Below are positions 31,771 through 40,560 of a stretch of DNA of 62,469 nt, in pieces. The stretch is taken from the NCBI GenBank assembly GCA_964580575.1, contig CAZOLJ010000020.1, forward strand, positions 1-62,469, read 5' to 3'. Positions within the stretch are counted from its first letter, which is position 1. Each line of letters begins with the position of its first letter. The notes under the pieces are model-generated. The model searched no databases. It worked only from the letters and a program-made list of their open reading frames with translations, and was not told where the DNA came from. The translations under genes and the position numbers were made by a program. The stretch comes from CAVPDE01 sp964580575 (GTDB lineage Bacteria > Desulfobacterota > DSM-4660 > Desulfatiglandales > HGW-15).

Positions 31771-33321
31771 CTAGGAGGATTCAGGTGAACCTTGAGCGAG
31801 CATTCCTTTGCGGACTTTGCCGAGCGATGTGCGGGGGAAGTCGCTTGAGAAGGTCACGTGCTTGGGCCACTTGTAGCGGGCCAGCCTCCCGTCGCAGAAG
31901 GAAATCACCTCTTCCGGCTGAAGGGTGCAGCCCTCTTTGACGATCACGAAAGCATGCCCCACTTCTCCCCAGACGTCATCAGGCACACCGATGATGGCGA
32001 TGTCTTCGATGGCCGGGTGCTGGCGTAAAACCTTCTCCACCTCGGTGGGATAAACGTTTTCTCCGCCGGAGATGTACATGTCCTTGGCCCTGTCGACCAG
32101 GTAGAAGTATCCGTCCTCATCTATGCGCGCCAGATCCCCTGTGTTCAGCCATCCGTTCTTGATCGTCTCCTCGGTGCGCACCGGGTCTTGCCAGTACTCT
32201 TTCATCATGATGGACCCGCGGACCACGATCTCCCCGACTTGGCCGGGCCTGGCCGTGCTTCCTTCCCGGGTCACGATCCCCACCTCCGCGTGAAAAACCG
32301 GCCTGCCCACGGTGCCCGGCTTCCGCAACGATTCCTCTTCAGAGGCCCACAGGAGAATAGAGGTCTCCGTCTGTCCCATGATCTGACGGAGAGAAAAGCC
32401 GGCTTCTTTGCACTGAAGAAGAAGTTCAGGGGTTGTTTTTTCTCCTCCGATGGCGGAGACGTGCAGCGAAGAGAGACCGCCCCTGTCCGAGGGGGAGACC
32501 TTAAGCAGGCTCCGGTAGACGGTGGGGACGCCCAGGAACTTGGTGACCCTGTATTTTTCAATGTCCTTGTAGGTCTGGGAAGGATCGAATTTAGGATGAA
32601 GAATGATGGTGGCGCCTTTGTATAGGATCGGCGAGGCCTGGATGAAGAGGCCTCCGGAATGGAAGAGCGGGAGAACGATGAGCATGATGTCGTCGAAATG
32701 GAGCTTGAAGAAGATGTCCGCATTCAAGCAGTTGAAGAAAGTCTTGCGATGAGAAAGCACGGCTCCTTTGGGCTGGCCGGTCGTTCCCGAGGTGTACATG
32801 ATGACCTGAGGTTCTTCAGGGTCCGCAGGACCCAGGGACTTTGTGAGAAAGGGTTTTTGACCTTCGAAATCCAGGACGCCTCGATGATAGTCGAAGACGT
32901 CGGGTGAGCAGGATTGTTCCCCAACACAAGCCAGTTCCATCAGAGGCCTGCGCTGGTTCAGATTCAAAGCAAACACCGTTTCCGAAAAATTGCTCCCGAA
33001 CACAAAGAGCCTTGGCCTGCAGCTTCTAAGGGTAAAGGCCAGTTCAGGCGGGGCGAGGCGAAAGTTCATGGGCACGAAAATCGCTCCGAGGCGGGAGCAG
33101 GCTAGGTAGAGCTCAATGAACTCCGGGCAGTTCTCAAGCATGACCGCCACCCTGTCGCCTTTTTCAATCCCCAGGGACTGAAGCCAGCAGCCGGTGCGGT
33201 TGGCTCTTTGATGAAGCTGTAAATAGGTGATCTCCTCGCCTTCGAAGAGGATGGCGGGTTTGTGGGGGTGAAGCTCGCTCCACCGCTGCACCCACCAGGC
33301 AATGTTCATAGACTTGATCAT
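31771..33321 (-). CDS. Acyl-CoA synthetase (AMP-forming)
   Basis: The 516-residue product is an ANL-superfamily acid:CoA ligase that activates carboxylic acids through an acyl-adenylate. It shows the P-loop YTSGTTGQPKGAVLSH near residue 170, the GQTETSILLWA region near residue 315, the hinge motif TGDLARIDEDGYFYLVDR near residue 395, SGGENVYPTEVE, and the C-terminal catalytic Lys in TSLGKVRK. Length is usual for medium/long-chain or aromatic acid ligases; chain specificity cannot be read. GGAG precedes the ATG. No other fatty-acid gene is adjacent. Confidence 0.9.
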   Translation of the reverse strand: MIKSMNIAWWVQRWSELHPHKPAILFEGEEITYLQLHQRANRTGCWLQSLGIEKGDRVAVMLENCPEFIELYLACSRLGAIFVPMNFRLAPPELAFTLRSCRPRLFVFGSNFSETVFALNLNQRRPLMELACVGEQSCSPDVFDYHRGVLDFEGQKPFLTKSLGPADPEEPQVIMYTSGTTGQPKGAVLSHRKTFFNCLNADIFFKLHFDDIMLIVLPLFHSGGLFIQASPILYKGATIILHPKFDPSQTYKDIEKYRVTKFLGVPTVYRSLLKVSPSDRGGLSSLHVSAIGGEKTTPELLLQCKEAGFSLRQIMGQTETSILLWASEEESLRKPGTVGRPVFHAEVGIVTREGSTARPGQVGEIVVRGSIMMKEYWQDPVRTEETIKNGWLNTGDLARIDEDGYFYLVDRAKDMYISGGENVYPTEVEKVLRQHPAIEDIAIIGVPDDVWGEVGHAFVIVKEGCTLQPEEVISFCDGRLARYKWPKHVTFSSDFPRTSLGKVRKGMLAQGSPESS

Positions 33322-33581
33322 AGGCGCTCCTCAAGGGCTGTCAGATTCAGCAAGCAATATGGTCTCCTGACTTCCTTTACCATTTTTTAAAATTCCTTGC
33401 ACCTTCCGGCCTGCGCCCTCATTGCGGCAGCGGTTCACTGGTGCGCCAGCCGGGCCCTTGGTCTGGGCATGGGAAGTCTGGAAAGGATCATAGGCGGGCT
33501 CGGGCCATAAAACGACGACCGACCATGGACGGACGACCGCAGAAAGCGGAAGGAGGACAACCGTGTCACTCACGGCGCTAT

Positions 33582-33606
33582 CACGGACAAGCTGCGCTTG
33601 TCCGTG
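33582..33606. repeat. Short palindromic repeat, orientation A
   Basis: CACGGACAAGC and GCTTGTCCGTG form an 11-bp perfect stem with a 3-base loop, followed by CCACC. The unit is shared with 33658-33682 and with 14947-14970 in the helicase gene. Confidence 0.8.
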
Positions 33607-33657
33607 CCACCGAGACAACGAGTTCGGGCGGAATGCTGAAAATGAGATGAGGGGTGG

Positions 33658-33682
33658 CACGGACAAACTGTGTTTGTCCGTG
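33658..33682. repeat. Short palindromic repeat, orientation B
   Basis: CACGGACAAAC and GTTTGTCCGTG form an 11-bp perfect stem with a 3-base loop, preceded by GGTGG. It is the inverted counterpart of 33582-33606, about 50 bases away. Confidence 0.8.
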
Positions 33683-33965
33683 AGTGAGAAGGGGACACAT
33701 GCTTTGGTTTGACCCTTCGGCGGCTTCAGAACCGTTCAGGGTCAACCCTGAGTGGGCAATCGAAGGGTTGACACGGGCCTTCGGGAAGAGTATGTTCGGC
33801 AAATCCTCATTTACGATCCAAAAGCAAACAGCGAGGTTTTGTCCTGAAAAGCGTTTCTCAGGGACTGATTCCATCTCCGGGAATAGTGCAGAGAAAGCAG
33901 GCAGACCAATCCGCCTGCTCGATGTGATGCCGGTTTGAACCTTTAACAAGAAGGGGGGATAGACC

Positions 33966-34652
33966 ATGCTACTCGTCGAGAATTGGATGAACCCGAATGT
34001 GATCACTGTGGACGCGGACGACTCCATGCTGGATGCCACAAAGCTCTTGAAGGAACACAACATCAGGCACCTTCCGGTTTTGGAAAAAGGCAAGCTCGTA
34101 GGAGTTATCACCGACCGGGATCTCAAAAGAGCCTCCCCCTCGGACGCCACAACCCTCGAAGCCCACGAACTGCTCTATCTCATCGCCAACATCAAGGTCC
34201 GAGAGATCATGACCAAGAATCCGATCACTGTTCCATACAATTACACGATAGAGGAAGCCGCCGAGATCCTGCTCCAGGCCAAAATATCGGGCATGCCGGT
34301 GGTGGACAAACAGGGAGACGTGATCGGGACCATTACCCAGACCGACCTTTTCAAGGTCCTCATTTCTCTTACCGGTGTGGGCAAGAAAGGGGTCCAGTTC
34401 GCCTTCCTGCTGGAAGATCGGGCGGGGTCGATCAAAGAAGTGGCGGATATCATCCGCTCTTACGGCGGCCGAATGGCTTCGATCCTGAGTTCCTATGAGA
34501 AGGCGCCGGAAGGCCACCGCTACGTTTACATCCGCATGTACGACGTGGTCCGGGAAAAGATGCCGCAGCTCAAGGAAGAACTGAAGAAGAAAGCCAAAGT
34601 GCTCTACATCGTCGACAGCCGGGACAACAAACGGGAGATTTTCATTCGCTAG
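33966..34652 (+). CDS. Tandem CBS domains fused to an ACT domain (AcuB-like)
   Basis: The 228-residue product has CBS domains at about 8-60 (ENWMNPNVITVDADDSM, LVGVITDRDLKRA) and 77-130 (VREIMTKNPITV, VIGTITQTDLFK), then an ACT-like domain (FAFLLEDRAGSIKEVADIIR) to residue 225. CBS pairs bind adenine nucleotides and ACT domains bind small ligands, so this is probably a metabolic sensor. A strong purine-rich ribosome-binding site precedes the ATG. It stands alone between a repeat region and a hairpin terminator, ahead of the sensor-transporter island. Confidence 0.88.
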   Translation: MLLVENWMNPNVITVDADDSMLDATKLLKEHNIRHLPVLEKGKLVGVITDRDLKRASPSDATTLEAHELLYLIANIKVREIMTKNPITVPYNYTIEEAAEILLQAKISGMPVVDKQGDVIGTITQTDLFKVLISLTGVGKKGVQFAFLLEDRAGSIKEVADIIRSYGGRMASILSSYEKAPEGHRYVYIRMYDVVREKMPQLKEELKKKAKVLYIVDSRDNKREIFIR

Positions 34653-34682
34653 GCTCTCCTGGAAGTCCCTTCCAGAATTTCT

Positions 34683-34712
34683 ACGGCCCCTCCTTGTCAA
34701 GGAAGGGGCCGT
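34683..34712 (+). terminator. Hairpin downstream of the CBS-ACT gene
   Basis: ACGGCCCCTCCTTG pairs with CAAGGAAGGGGCCGT around a very short loop, with one bulged base. It starts about 30 bases after the stop codon. No T tract follows, so termination efficiency is uncertain. Confidence 0.5.
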
Positions 34713-34722
34713 GGGGTCGTGG

Positions 34723-34751
34723 TTGACATCACTAAGATAATCAAGTAGAAG
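34723..34751 (+). promoter_or_regulatory. Candidate sigma70 promoter for the DASS permease gene at 34989
   Basis: Consensus TTGACA (34723-34728) is followed after 17 bp by TAGAAG (34746-34751, four of six). It lies just after the preceding hairpin, giving a leader of roughly 230 nt before the start at 34989. Confidence 0.38.
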
Positions 34752-34988
34752 GCTCTGTAACCCTGTTCTGGAATGGAACAATTCCTGAGCAAGGTGCCCA
34801 CCGGACTTAGGACGTCACTTCTGTTAGACTGCTGAAATAAAGAGAAAGGCTTGTTGCCTCTTCAAGGAGCGCCGAGGCGACTCGCGTCCTTGTCTTCATG
34901 AAAGACAACGACGAGAATCCTATGCCGTTTAGAATTCCAGGCCGAATCCTTGGGGATAGAACGCGGAATGCTGCAGGAGGGAATTGAG

Positions 34989-36467
34989 ATGGCGGGTGAA
35001 CTCGGAATCGATTCTGCCCGGCGCAATGTGGATTGGAAGCGCATCGTCTTTATTCTAACCGGGATCATCCTGTTTGCCGTCGTTTACATGAGCCCGCCCT
35101 GGCCCGATGCCGTAGACCCCATGGGCAAGCATTTTGCCCTGAGTCACGAAGGAAAAGGGGCCCTGGCCCTCTTTCTGCTCGCTGCCACTTGGTGGATCTT
35201 CGAGGTCATCCCCATCGGAGTCACAAGCCTGGCCATAGGCGTGGTTCAAGCGATGTTCCTGATCCGACCGGCAAGCAAGGCGTTCAAGGATTTCATGGAT
35301 CCGTCGGTCATGTTCATTTTTGCCTCTGTCGTCATTGGCCTTGTGTTCACGAAAGCAGGCCTCACGAGGCGGCTGGCCTACAAGATGCTTACGATTGTCG
35401 GTGAAAGGACCAGCATGATCTACCTGGGATCTTTCGTGGTGACCGTGGCTCTCACTCACATCATGGCTCACACCGCAGTCGCCGCAACCGTCTACCCTCT
35501 TCTCCTCGCCGTGTACAGCCTTTATGGTGAAGGAGAGAAACCCACTAAGTTCGGAAAAGGGCTCTTTATCGGCATGGCCTACGTGGCAGGGGCCGGCAGC
35601 ATTATCACTCTGCTCGGAGCCGCACGCGGGGCCGTGGCCATAGGCTTTTTCAAGGACATGACCGGGAAAGCTGTCAGTTTCTTTGATCTGAGCTACTACA
35701 TGTTTCCCATAGGTTGGGGAATGATGTTCTTGATCTGGGGACTGATCATGATCTTTTTCAAGCCGGAAAAGAAAACAATCCCCGGATTGAGGGAAAGAGC
35801 CCTCCAGGCCTATGCGGAGATGGGACCCATCAAAACGAAGGAGATACTGACGGCCGTGATCGTTATTGTCTGCGTTCTGACCCTGGCCCTTCGCTCTTTC
35901 ATCCCTGCCCTTGACCTGATCGACAAAACAGCGATCATCCTGATCTCCAGTGTCCTTTTTTTCTTGATGAAAATTCTCGACATTCGGGACCTGGAGGAAA
36001 TCCCCTGGAATATCATTCTTCTTTTCGGGGGAGCCATGAGCATAGGGTTTTGCCTCTGGGAGACGGAGGCCGCAAAGTGGCTGGCCGTCAACTGGCTCGT
36101 CATGTTCGAAAAAGCCAACTGGTTCGTGTTTGTGATGAGCATCGCCTTTTTCGTCATGATCATGACCAACTTCATCATGAATGTGGCGGCTATCGCCATT
36201 TCTCTCCCCGTCGCCCTGGTCGTGGCGCCCTACCTCGGAGTCGCGCCTGACGTGATTCTTTATGCCTCCCTGGTGACTTCCGGGATGCCCTTCCTGCTCC
36301 TCATCGGCGCCGCTCCCAATGCGATAGCCTATGACTCGAAGCAATTCACGACCGGCGAATTTCTTTTTACAGGGATCCCAGCGAGCATCATTCTGATGCT
36401 TGTCGTTGCGTTGGCTGCGGCTGTTCTGTGGCCGCTCATGGGAATGCCTGTGACCGTGGGGAAATAG
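34989..36467 (+). CDS. SLC13/DASS-family anion permease
   Basis: The 492-residue integral membrane protein has about 11-12 hydrophobic segments and DASS-like features: WWIFEVIPIGVTSLAIG near residue 66, VFTKAGLTRRLAYKML near residue 120, HIMAHTAVAATVYPLL, and a second-half NFIMNVAAIAISLPVALVVAP with a GAAPNAIAYDS loop. It would move a divalent or organic anion across the inner membrane with sodium. ATG 34989 follows AGGAGG; the TTG 39 bases upstream is unlikely. It is followed by the gamma carbonic anhydrase gene and a Cache-type kinase. Confidence 0.88.
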   Translation: MAGELGIDSARRNVDWKRIVFILTGIILFAVVYMSPPWPDAVDPMGKHFALSHEGKGALALFLLAATWWIFEVIPIGVTSLAIGVVQAMFLIRPASKAFKDFMDPSVMFIFASVVIGLVFTKAGLTRRLAYKMLTIVGERTSMIYLGSFVVTVALTHIMAHTAVAATVYPLLLAVYSLYGEGEKPTKFGKGLFIGMAYVAGAGSIITLLGAARGAVAIGFFKDMTGKAVSFFDLSYYMFPIGWGMMFLIWGLIMIFFKPEKKTIPGLRERALQAYAEMGPIKTKEILTAVIVIVCVLTLALRSFIPALDLIDKTAIILISSVLFFLMKILDIRDLEEIPWNIILLFGGAMSIGFCLWETEAAKWLAVNWLVMFEKANWFVFVMSIAFFVMIMTNFIMNVAAIAISLPVALVVAPYLGVAPDVILYASLVTSGMPFLLLIGAAPNAIAYDSKQFTTGEFLFTGIPASIILMLVVALAAAVLWPLMGMPVTVGK

Positions 36468-36492
36468 AAGCGGACCGGGAGGGCTTGATAGG

Positions 36493-37110
36493 ATGATCCA
36501 CAAGAACCCCAGCACAGAATTCTGCCCTTCGGAATACACTCCCAAGGTGGATACCTCTGCCTTTGTGCATCCTCTGGCTGCCGTGATCGGGCACGTGATC
36601 ATAGGGAAAAAAGTCTTGGTGGCACCGTTTGCTTCGGTTCGAGGCGATGAGGGAAGCCCCATCTTCGTAGATGACGATGCCAACATTCAGGATGGTGTCG
36701 TCATCCACGCGCTGGAGACGGAACGCAACGGTGAACCCCTGGAATCCAATTTGGTGGAGGTCGAGGGTAAAAGATATGCCGTCTACATCGGCCGGGGGGT
36801 TTCCCTTGCGCACCAAGCACAGGTTCACGGTCCTGCGTCTGTCGGGGATGGAACCTTTGTCGGCATGCAATCTCTTGTGTTAAAGGCACGGGTGGGAAGG
36901 GGCTGCGTTGTCGAGCCTGGCTGCATCATCATGGGTGTCATCATAGGCGACGGCAGGGTCGTGCCTGTCGGCACGGTCTTGAAGGACCAGCTGCAAGCGG
37001 ATTCGTTGCCTGAGATGGCCGAGGACTACCCTTTCAAAGCGCTCAACCAAGCTGTGGTTCGAATCAACATAGGATTGGCGGGTGGCTACAGCAAAATCCC
37101 TTTGCCCTGA
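36493..37110 (+). CDS. Gamma-class carbonic anhydrase, Cam-type
   Basis: The 205-residue product is a left-handed beta-helix protein with repeated hexapeptides (VIGHVIIGKKV, VAPFASVRGDEG). The three metal histidines appear in VVIHALE and SLAHQAQVHGPAS. The acidic loop after the first His (ETERNGEPLE) distinguishes Cam-type enzymes, known as active CO2 hydratases in anaerobes, from shorter CamH proteins. It lies 25 bases after the DASS gene, suggesting a link between carboxylate or bicarbonate handling and transport; this is inference. Confidence 0.88.
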   Translation: MIHKNPSTEFCPSEYTPKVDTSAFVHPLAAVIGHVIIGKKVLVAPFASVRGDEGSPIFVDDDANIQDGVVIHALETERNGEPLESNLVEVEGKRYAVYIGRGVSLAHQAQVHGPASVGDGTFVGMQSLVLKARVGRGCVVEPGCIIMGVIIGDGRVVPVGTVLKDQLQADSLPEMAEDYPFKALNQAVVRINIGLAGGYSKIPLP

Positions 37111-37192
37111 GAGACGGCCTTTACGGACTTGGCAAAAAGGAAGGGGTGGAGTATAGAGAAAGGGTTAAGACCCTTTTGTTTCCGGATCTGTC

Positions 37193-38935
37193 ATGAATCA
37201 GAACAACACAACCGGTGTTGCCTACTACCGCTCACTGAAGAGGAATATCGTCCTCGTGGTGATCATGGTGTCGATTACGCCCATGATTCTGGTGAGCGGG
37301 CTGATTCTCTATTTGTATCAGAATACCTATCGCGATAAGACGTACGCCTATTTGGGGGAAGTGGTCCAAAGGCACAAGCAAAATATCGATAGCTTCCTGA
37401 AGGAGAGATTGGATGACATCCGCTTCTTGACAAGAACCTTCACCTTCGAAGAACTGAGCGAGGATTCTTTTCTGCAGGACAGGTTGTTCACGTTTCAAGA
37501 GGAATTCGGCCCGGTCTTCGTCGACTTGGGTGTGGTTAATGAGCGAGGCATTCAAGTCGCTTACTCCGGGCCTTTCAAACTGGGCAGAGCCCTCTATTCC
37601 GAGGCGGATTGGTTCAAGAAAGCCATGAGCCGAGAGTACTATATCAGCGATGTTTTCCTTGGGCTCAGGGGGCAGCCGCATTTCATCATTGCCGTTAAAG
37701 AAAACTGGAAAGGGCAGAGCTGGATTTTGCGGGCCACCATTGACTTTGTGGCCTTCAACAACCTGGTTGAAAATATCCGCATCGGAGAGACCGGATTCGC
37801 CTTTATCGTGAACAAAGACGGAGAGTTTCAGACAAAGCCTCTTTTCGACGTGGCGGCATCAAAAAACATCTATCTGGATCTCTTGCATAGGGACAAAGGA
37901 CGGGACAAGGATGTACACATCGTGGAACGTTACGATGCGATGGGCCGGAAAAACATTCTGGTCGCCGATTCCCTGAAGGGAGGGGACTGGCTTCTGGTTT
38001 GCCAGCAGAGCCGTTCGGACGCTTTCGCGGACCTGGAAAAGGCACTGCGATGGACCATCCTCATTAATGTGTTTGGGGGTCTGGCCATTCTCACCATGGC
38101 CTTCCTTCTTTCCGGAAGGATCATCACGCGGATTGCGAAAACCGATCAAGAAAAGCACACCATGGACGAACAGATTGTCGAGACGGGGAAGCTCGCCTCC
38201 ATCGGCGAACTGGCGGCCGGGATCGCCCATGAGATCAACAACCCTGTGGCCATTATGGTGGAAGAAGCGGGGTGGATCGGCGACCTGCTCGAAGAGGAGG
38301 AATTCAAGGAGAGCGGTAACCTCGATGAATTCAAGCGAGCCCTCAACCAGATCCGCACCCAGGGGAAACGCTGCAAAGACATCACGTACAAGCTTCTCAG
38401 CTTTGCCCGCAAAACAGATCCCAGGGAGCAGGATGTCCAGCTCAACGAGTTGCTTGAGGAACTGATCGCCCTCTCCGCTCAAAGGGCGAAGTATGGAAAT
38501 ATCACCATCAAGACCGATTTCCAGGAAAAGCTCCCCGCCGTCATGGTGTCCCAGTCCGAAATGCAGCAGGTCTTCCTCAACCTCATCAATAATTCGATTG
38601 ACGCGATGGAAAAACGGGGTGGTGAGATGGTGGTCAGGACCAGGCTGGAAGAAAACCATTTGGTCGTGGACGTTGCGGACAACGGGCCGGGAATCGCCAG
38701 GGCTAATCTGGGGCGGATCTTTGATCCTTTCTTTACGACCAAGCCGGTTGGGAAGGGCACAGGCCTGGGCCTGTCCATTTGCTATGGCATCGTCAAGAAA
38801 TACGGAGGCGAGATCCAGGTTCGCAGCGTCCCAGAAGTGGAGACGACCTTCAGTGTAAAGATTCCGTTAGCCAAGGACAGGGTGGTAGGGTCCGGTGTGC
38901 AGCGCGCCGGTTCTGAAGACCCAAAAGCTTCATAA
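37193..38935 (+). CDS. Cache-type sensor histidine kinase
   Basis: The 580-residue kinase has transmembrane helices near residues 20-42 and 288-310 around a Cache-like sensor (FVDLGVVNERGIQVAYSGPF, WFKKAMSREYYISDVFLG, PHFIIAV, SWILRATIDF). HisKA with AAGIAHEINNPVAI, HATPase with QQVFLNLINNSIDAM, and DPFFTTKPVGKGTGLGLS follow. No HAMP is present. The next three genes are single-domain receivers, so this kinase probably feeds several of them. It is the second member of the sensor family in the window. Confidence 0.93.
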   Translation: MNQNNTTGVAYYRSLKRNIVLVVIMVSITPMILVSGLILYLYQNTYRDKTYAYLGEVVQRHKQNIDSFLKERLDDIRFLTRTFTFEELSEDSFLQDRLFTFQEEFGPVFVDLGVVNERGIQVAYSGPFKLGRALYSEADWFKKAMSREYYISDVFLGLRGQPHFIIAVKENWKGQSWILRATIDFVAFNNLVENIRIGETGFAFIVNKDGEFQTKPLFDVAASKNIYLDLLHRDKGRDKDVHIVERYDAMGRKNILVADSLKGGDWLLVCQQSRSDAFADLEKALRWTILINVFGGLAILTMAFLLSGRIITRIAKTDQEKHTMDEQIVETGKLASIGELAAGIAHEINNPVAIMVEEAGWIGDLLEEEEFKESGNLDEFKRALNQIRTQGKRCKDITYKLLSFARKTDPREQDVQLNELLEELIALSAQRAKYGNITIKTDFQEKLPAVMVSQSEMQQVFLNLINNSIDAMEKRGGEMVVRTRLEENHLVVDVADNGPGIARANLGRIFDPFFTTKPVGKGTGLGLSICYGIVKKYGGEIQVRSVPEVETTFSVKIPLAKDRVVGSGVQRAGSEDPKAS

Positions 38936-38952
38936 GTCGGGAGAAAACAATC

Positions 38953-39384
38953 ATGGCCATTGCAAACGTTCTCCTTGTGGATGACGAAGTCCCCTTTGTG
39001 GAGACCATGACAAAGAGGCTCAACAAAAGGGACCTGCAGGTAAGCACCGCATTCAGCGGAGCGGAAGCCCTGGTAAAATTGGGCAAAGAAAGGGAGGTGG
39101 AAGTGGTCATCCTGGACGTGAAGATGCCGGGAATGGATGGGATCGAAACCCTGAGGGAAATCAAGCGAACGCACCCTCTTGTGGAAGTGGTGATGCTGAC
39201 CGGGCATGCCACAGTGGAAACGGCCATTGAGGGCATGAAACTGGGCGCCTACGATTATCTCATGAAGCCCTGTGACATGGAGATTTTGATTTCAAAAGTC
39301 AGGGGAGCGGTTTCCAGAAAGCGGGCGCAGGAAAACAAAATCGTTGAAGCCCGTATCAAGGAAATTACCATGAGGAGAGCCTGA
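38953..39384 (+). CDS. Single-domain response regulator (receiver only)
   Basis: The 143-residue product carries VLLVDDEVPF, phospho-acceptor Asp in VILDVKMPGMDG near residue 56, VMLTGHATVET and DYLMKPCDME. The C-terminal helix (ENKIVEARIKEITMRR) is shared in style with receivers at 49686 and 51930 and may be a docking element. It lies 17 bases after the kinase gene. Confidence 0.92.
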   Translation: MAIANVLLVDDEVPFVETMTKRLNKRDLQVSTAFSGAEALVKLGKEREVEVVILDVKMPGMDGIETLREIKRTHPLVEVVMLTGHATVETAIEGMKLGAYDYLMKPCDMEILISKVRGAVSRKRAQENKIVEARIKEITMRRA

Positions 39385-39423
39385 TTCCTCCTGTTCTGGC
39401 TCTCACCAGGAGGATCTCAGCCG

Positions 39424-39813
39424 ATGACCGAGGAGTCTAAAGCCCGCATCAAACTTCTTCTGGTGGACGACGAAGCAGCCTACGTCAATGTCCTTGCCAA
39501 CCGGATGGCAAAGCGTCACATTGCCGTCACCAAGGCTCTGAGCGGCACGGAAGGGATTCAGGCTCTTCGCAAAGAGGACTTTGACATAGCAATCCTCGAC
39601 CTCAAAATGGAAGATATGGACGGGATCGAGGTTCTAAAGGTTTTCAAGAAAATGGTGCCGACCATGCCCGTGATCATGCTCACAGGCCATGGGTCGGAGA
39701 AGGCGGCAAGAGAGGGACTTGCGTTAGGGGCGTCCGATTACCTAACCAAACCTTGCGACCTTGAAGAACTGATAGAACAAATCAAGGCGGCGATCCGATT
39801 GGAGGGGTCATAG
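39424..39813 (+). CDS. Single-domain response regulator (receiver only)
   Basis: The 129-residue product has LLLVDDEAAYVN, phospho-acceptor Asp in AILDLKMEDMDG, IMLTGHGSEKAA and DYLTKPCDLEEL. The usual MPGMDG loop is MEDMDG here, which may change partner choice. The end is short (AAIRLEGS), with no extra helix. It lies 39 bases after the previous receiver and 2 bases before the next. Confidence 0.91.
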   Translation: MTEESKARIKLLLVDDEAAYVNVLANRMAKRHIAVTKALSGTEGIQALRKEDFDIAILDLKMEDMDGIEVLKVFKKMVPTMPVIMLTGHGSEKAAREGLALGASDYLTKPCDLEELIEQIKAAIRLEGS

Positions 39814-39815
39814 CA

Positions 39816-40223
39816 ATGGAACGTTTTAATGTGCTTCTTGTGGATGACGAAGGGGAGTTCCTGGATACCTTGGTCAAACGGATTCAAAAGAGGAATGTGA
39901 ATGCCACCGGAGTGAAGAGCGGAGAGGACGCCCTTGCCTATCTTTCAAAGAACCCTGTGGACGTGGTCGTCCTTGATGTGAGAATGCCGGGCATGGACGG
40001 GATCGAGACGCTGCGGGCGCTCAAGAGACAGTATCCTCTGACGGAAGTGATCATGCTGACGGGCCACGCCAGCTTGGAAGTGGCCATCGAGGGGATGGAG
40101 CTCGGAGCCTTCGACTATCTCATGAAGCCCGTGGAGATTGACGACCTGCTCTACAAGCTCCAGGATGCCAACAAGAGGCGAACGATCCAGCTCGAAAAGA
40201 TAAAAGGAATGGGAAAACTGTAA
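39816..40223 (+). CDS. Single-domain response regulator (receiver only)
   Basis: The 135-residue product has VLLVDDEGEFLD, phospho-acceptor Asp in VVLDVRMPGMDG, IMLTGHASLEVAIEGMELGA and DYLMKPVEIDDL. It is closest in style to the receivers at 38953 and 49686. It ends the kinase-receiver run and is followed by a MITE-like insertion and then the TauE-type permease gene. Confidence 0.92.
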   Translation: MERFNVLLVDDEGEFLDTLVKRIQKRNVNATGVKSGEDALAYLSKNPVDVVVLDVRMPGMDGIETLRALKRQYPLTEVIMLTGHASLEVAIEGMELGAFDYLMKPVEIDDLLYKLQDANKRRTIQLEKIKGMGKL

Positions 40224-40232
40224 ACAGGAATC

Positions 40233-40531
40233 GTAACGCTTTAGCTTTTTGAAATGGGAACGCGTAAAGGCCATGGAGGTCTCTCTTAAAACAGAAAACG
40301 AAGAGTGTACGGGAAAAACTACGCAGATTAAGGGCAGCGAAGGCGGGCGGCGAGGCTTCACCGGCACCTCCATGCACAGTTTTCGCTGGCAAGTTCCCCA
40401 GTAGCCCTCCGCCCGCCTCACCCATGGCCCAAAGCTGGACAGGGTGGTGTGGCTTCTTCGTTGTTCTGTTTTAAGAGAGACCCCCATGGCCTCAGCCAAG
40501 ACCATTCAATTTCAAAAAGCTGAAGCGGTAC
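40233..40531. mobile_element. MITE-like element, copy 3
   Basis: A 299-bp element begins GTAACGCTTTAGC and ends GCTGAAGCGGTAC, with the same terminal inverted repeats, CATGGAGGTCTCTCT word and GC-rich core as the other copies. Flanking octamers CAGGAATC (left) and CAGAATTC (right) match at 6 of 8 positions, a possibly eroded target duplication. It begins 10 bases after a stop codon and ends 30 bases before the TauE-type gene start. Confidence 0.85.
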
Positions 40532-40560
40532 CAGAATTCTAGCAAAAGGAGTCGCGGCCT

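Larger units (their letters stand above)
33322..33965. other. Repeat-rich intergenic region
   Basis: No credible gene in these 644 bases. The stretch contains two copies of a small palindrome in opposite orientation (33582-33606 and 33658-33682), a symmetric TCAGGGT-CA-ACCCTGA element at 33736-33751, and AAGAAGGGGGG as the ribosome-binding site of the next gene. An 84-codon frame at 33684-33938 looks random. Confidence 0.55.

Noticed and set aside
33684..33938. 84-codon frame in the region before the CBS-ACT gene
   Set aside because: It overlaps the palindromic-repeat region, has no ribosome-binding site and no recognisable fold.
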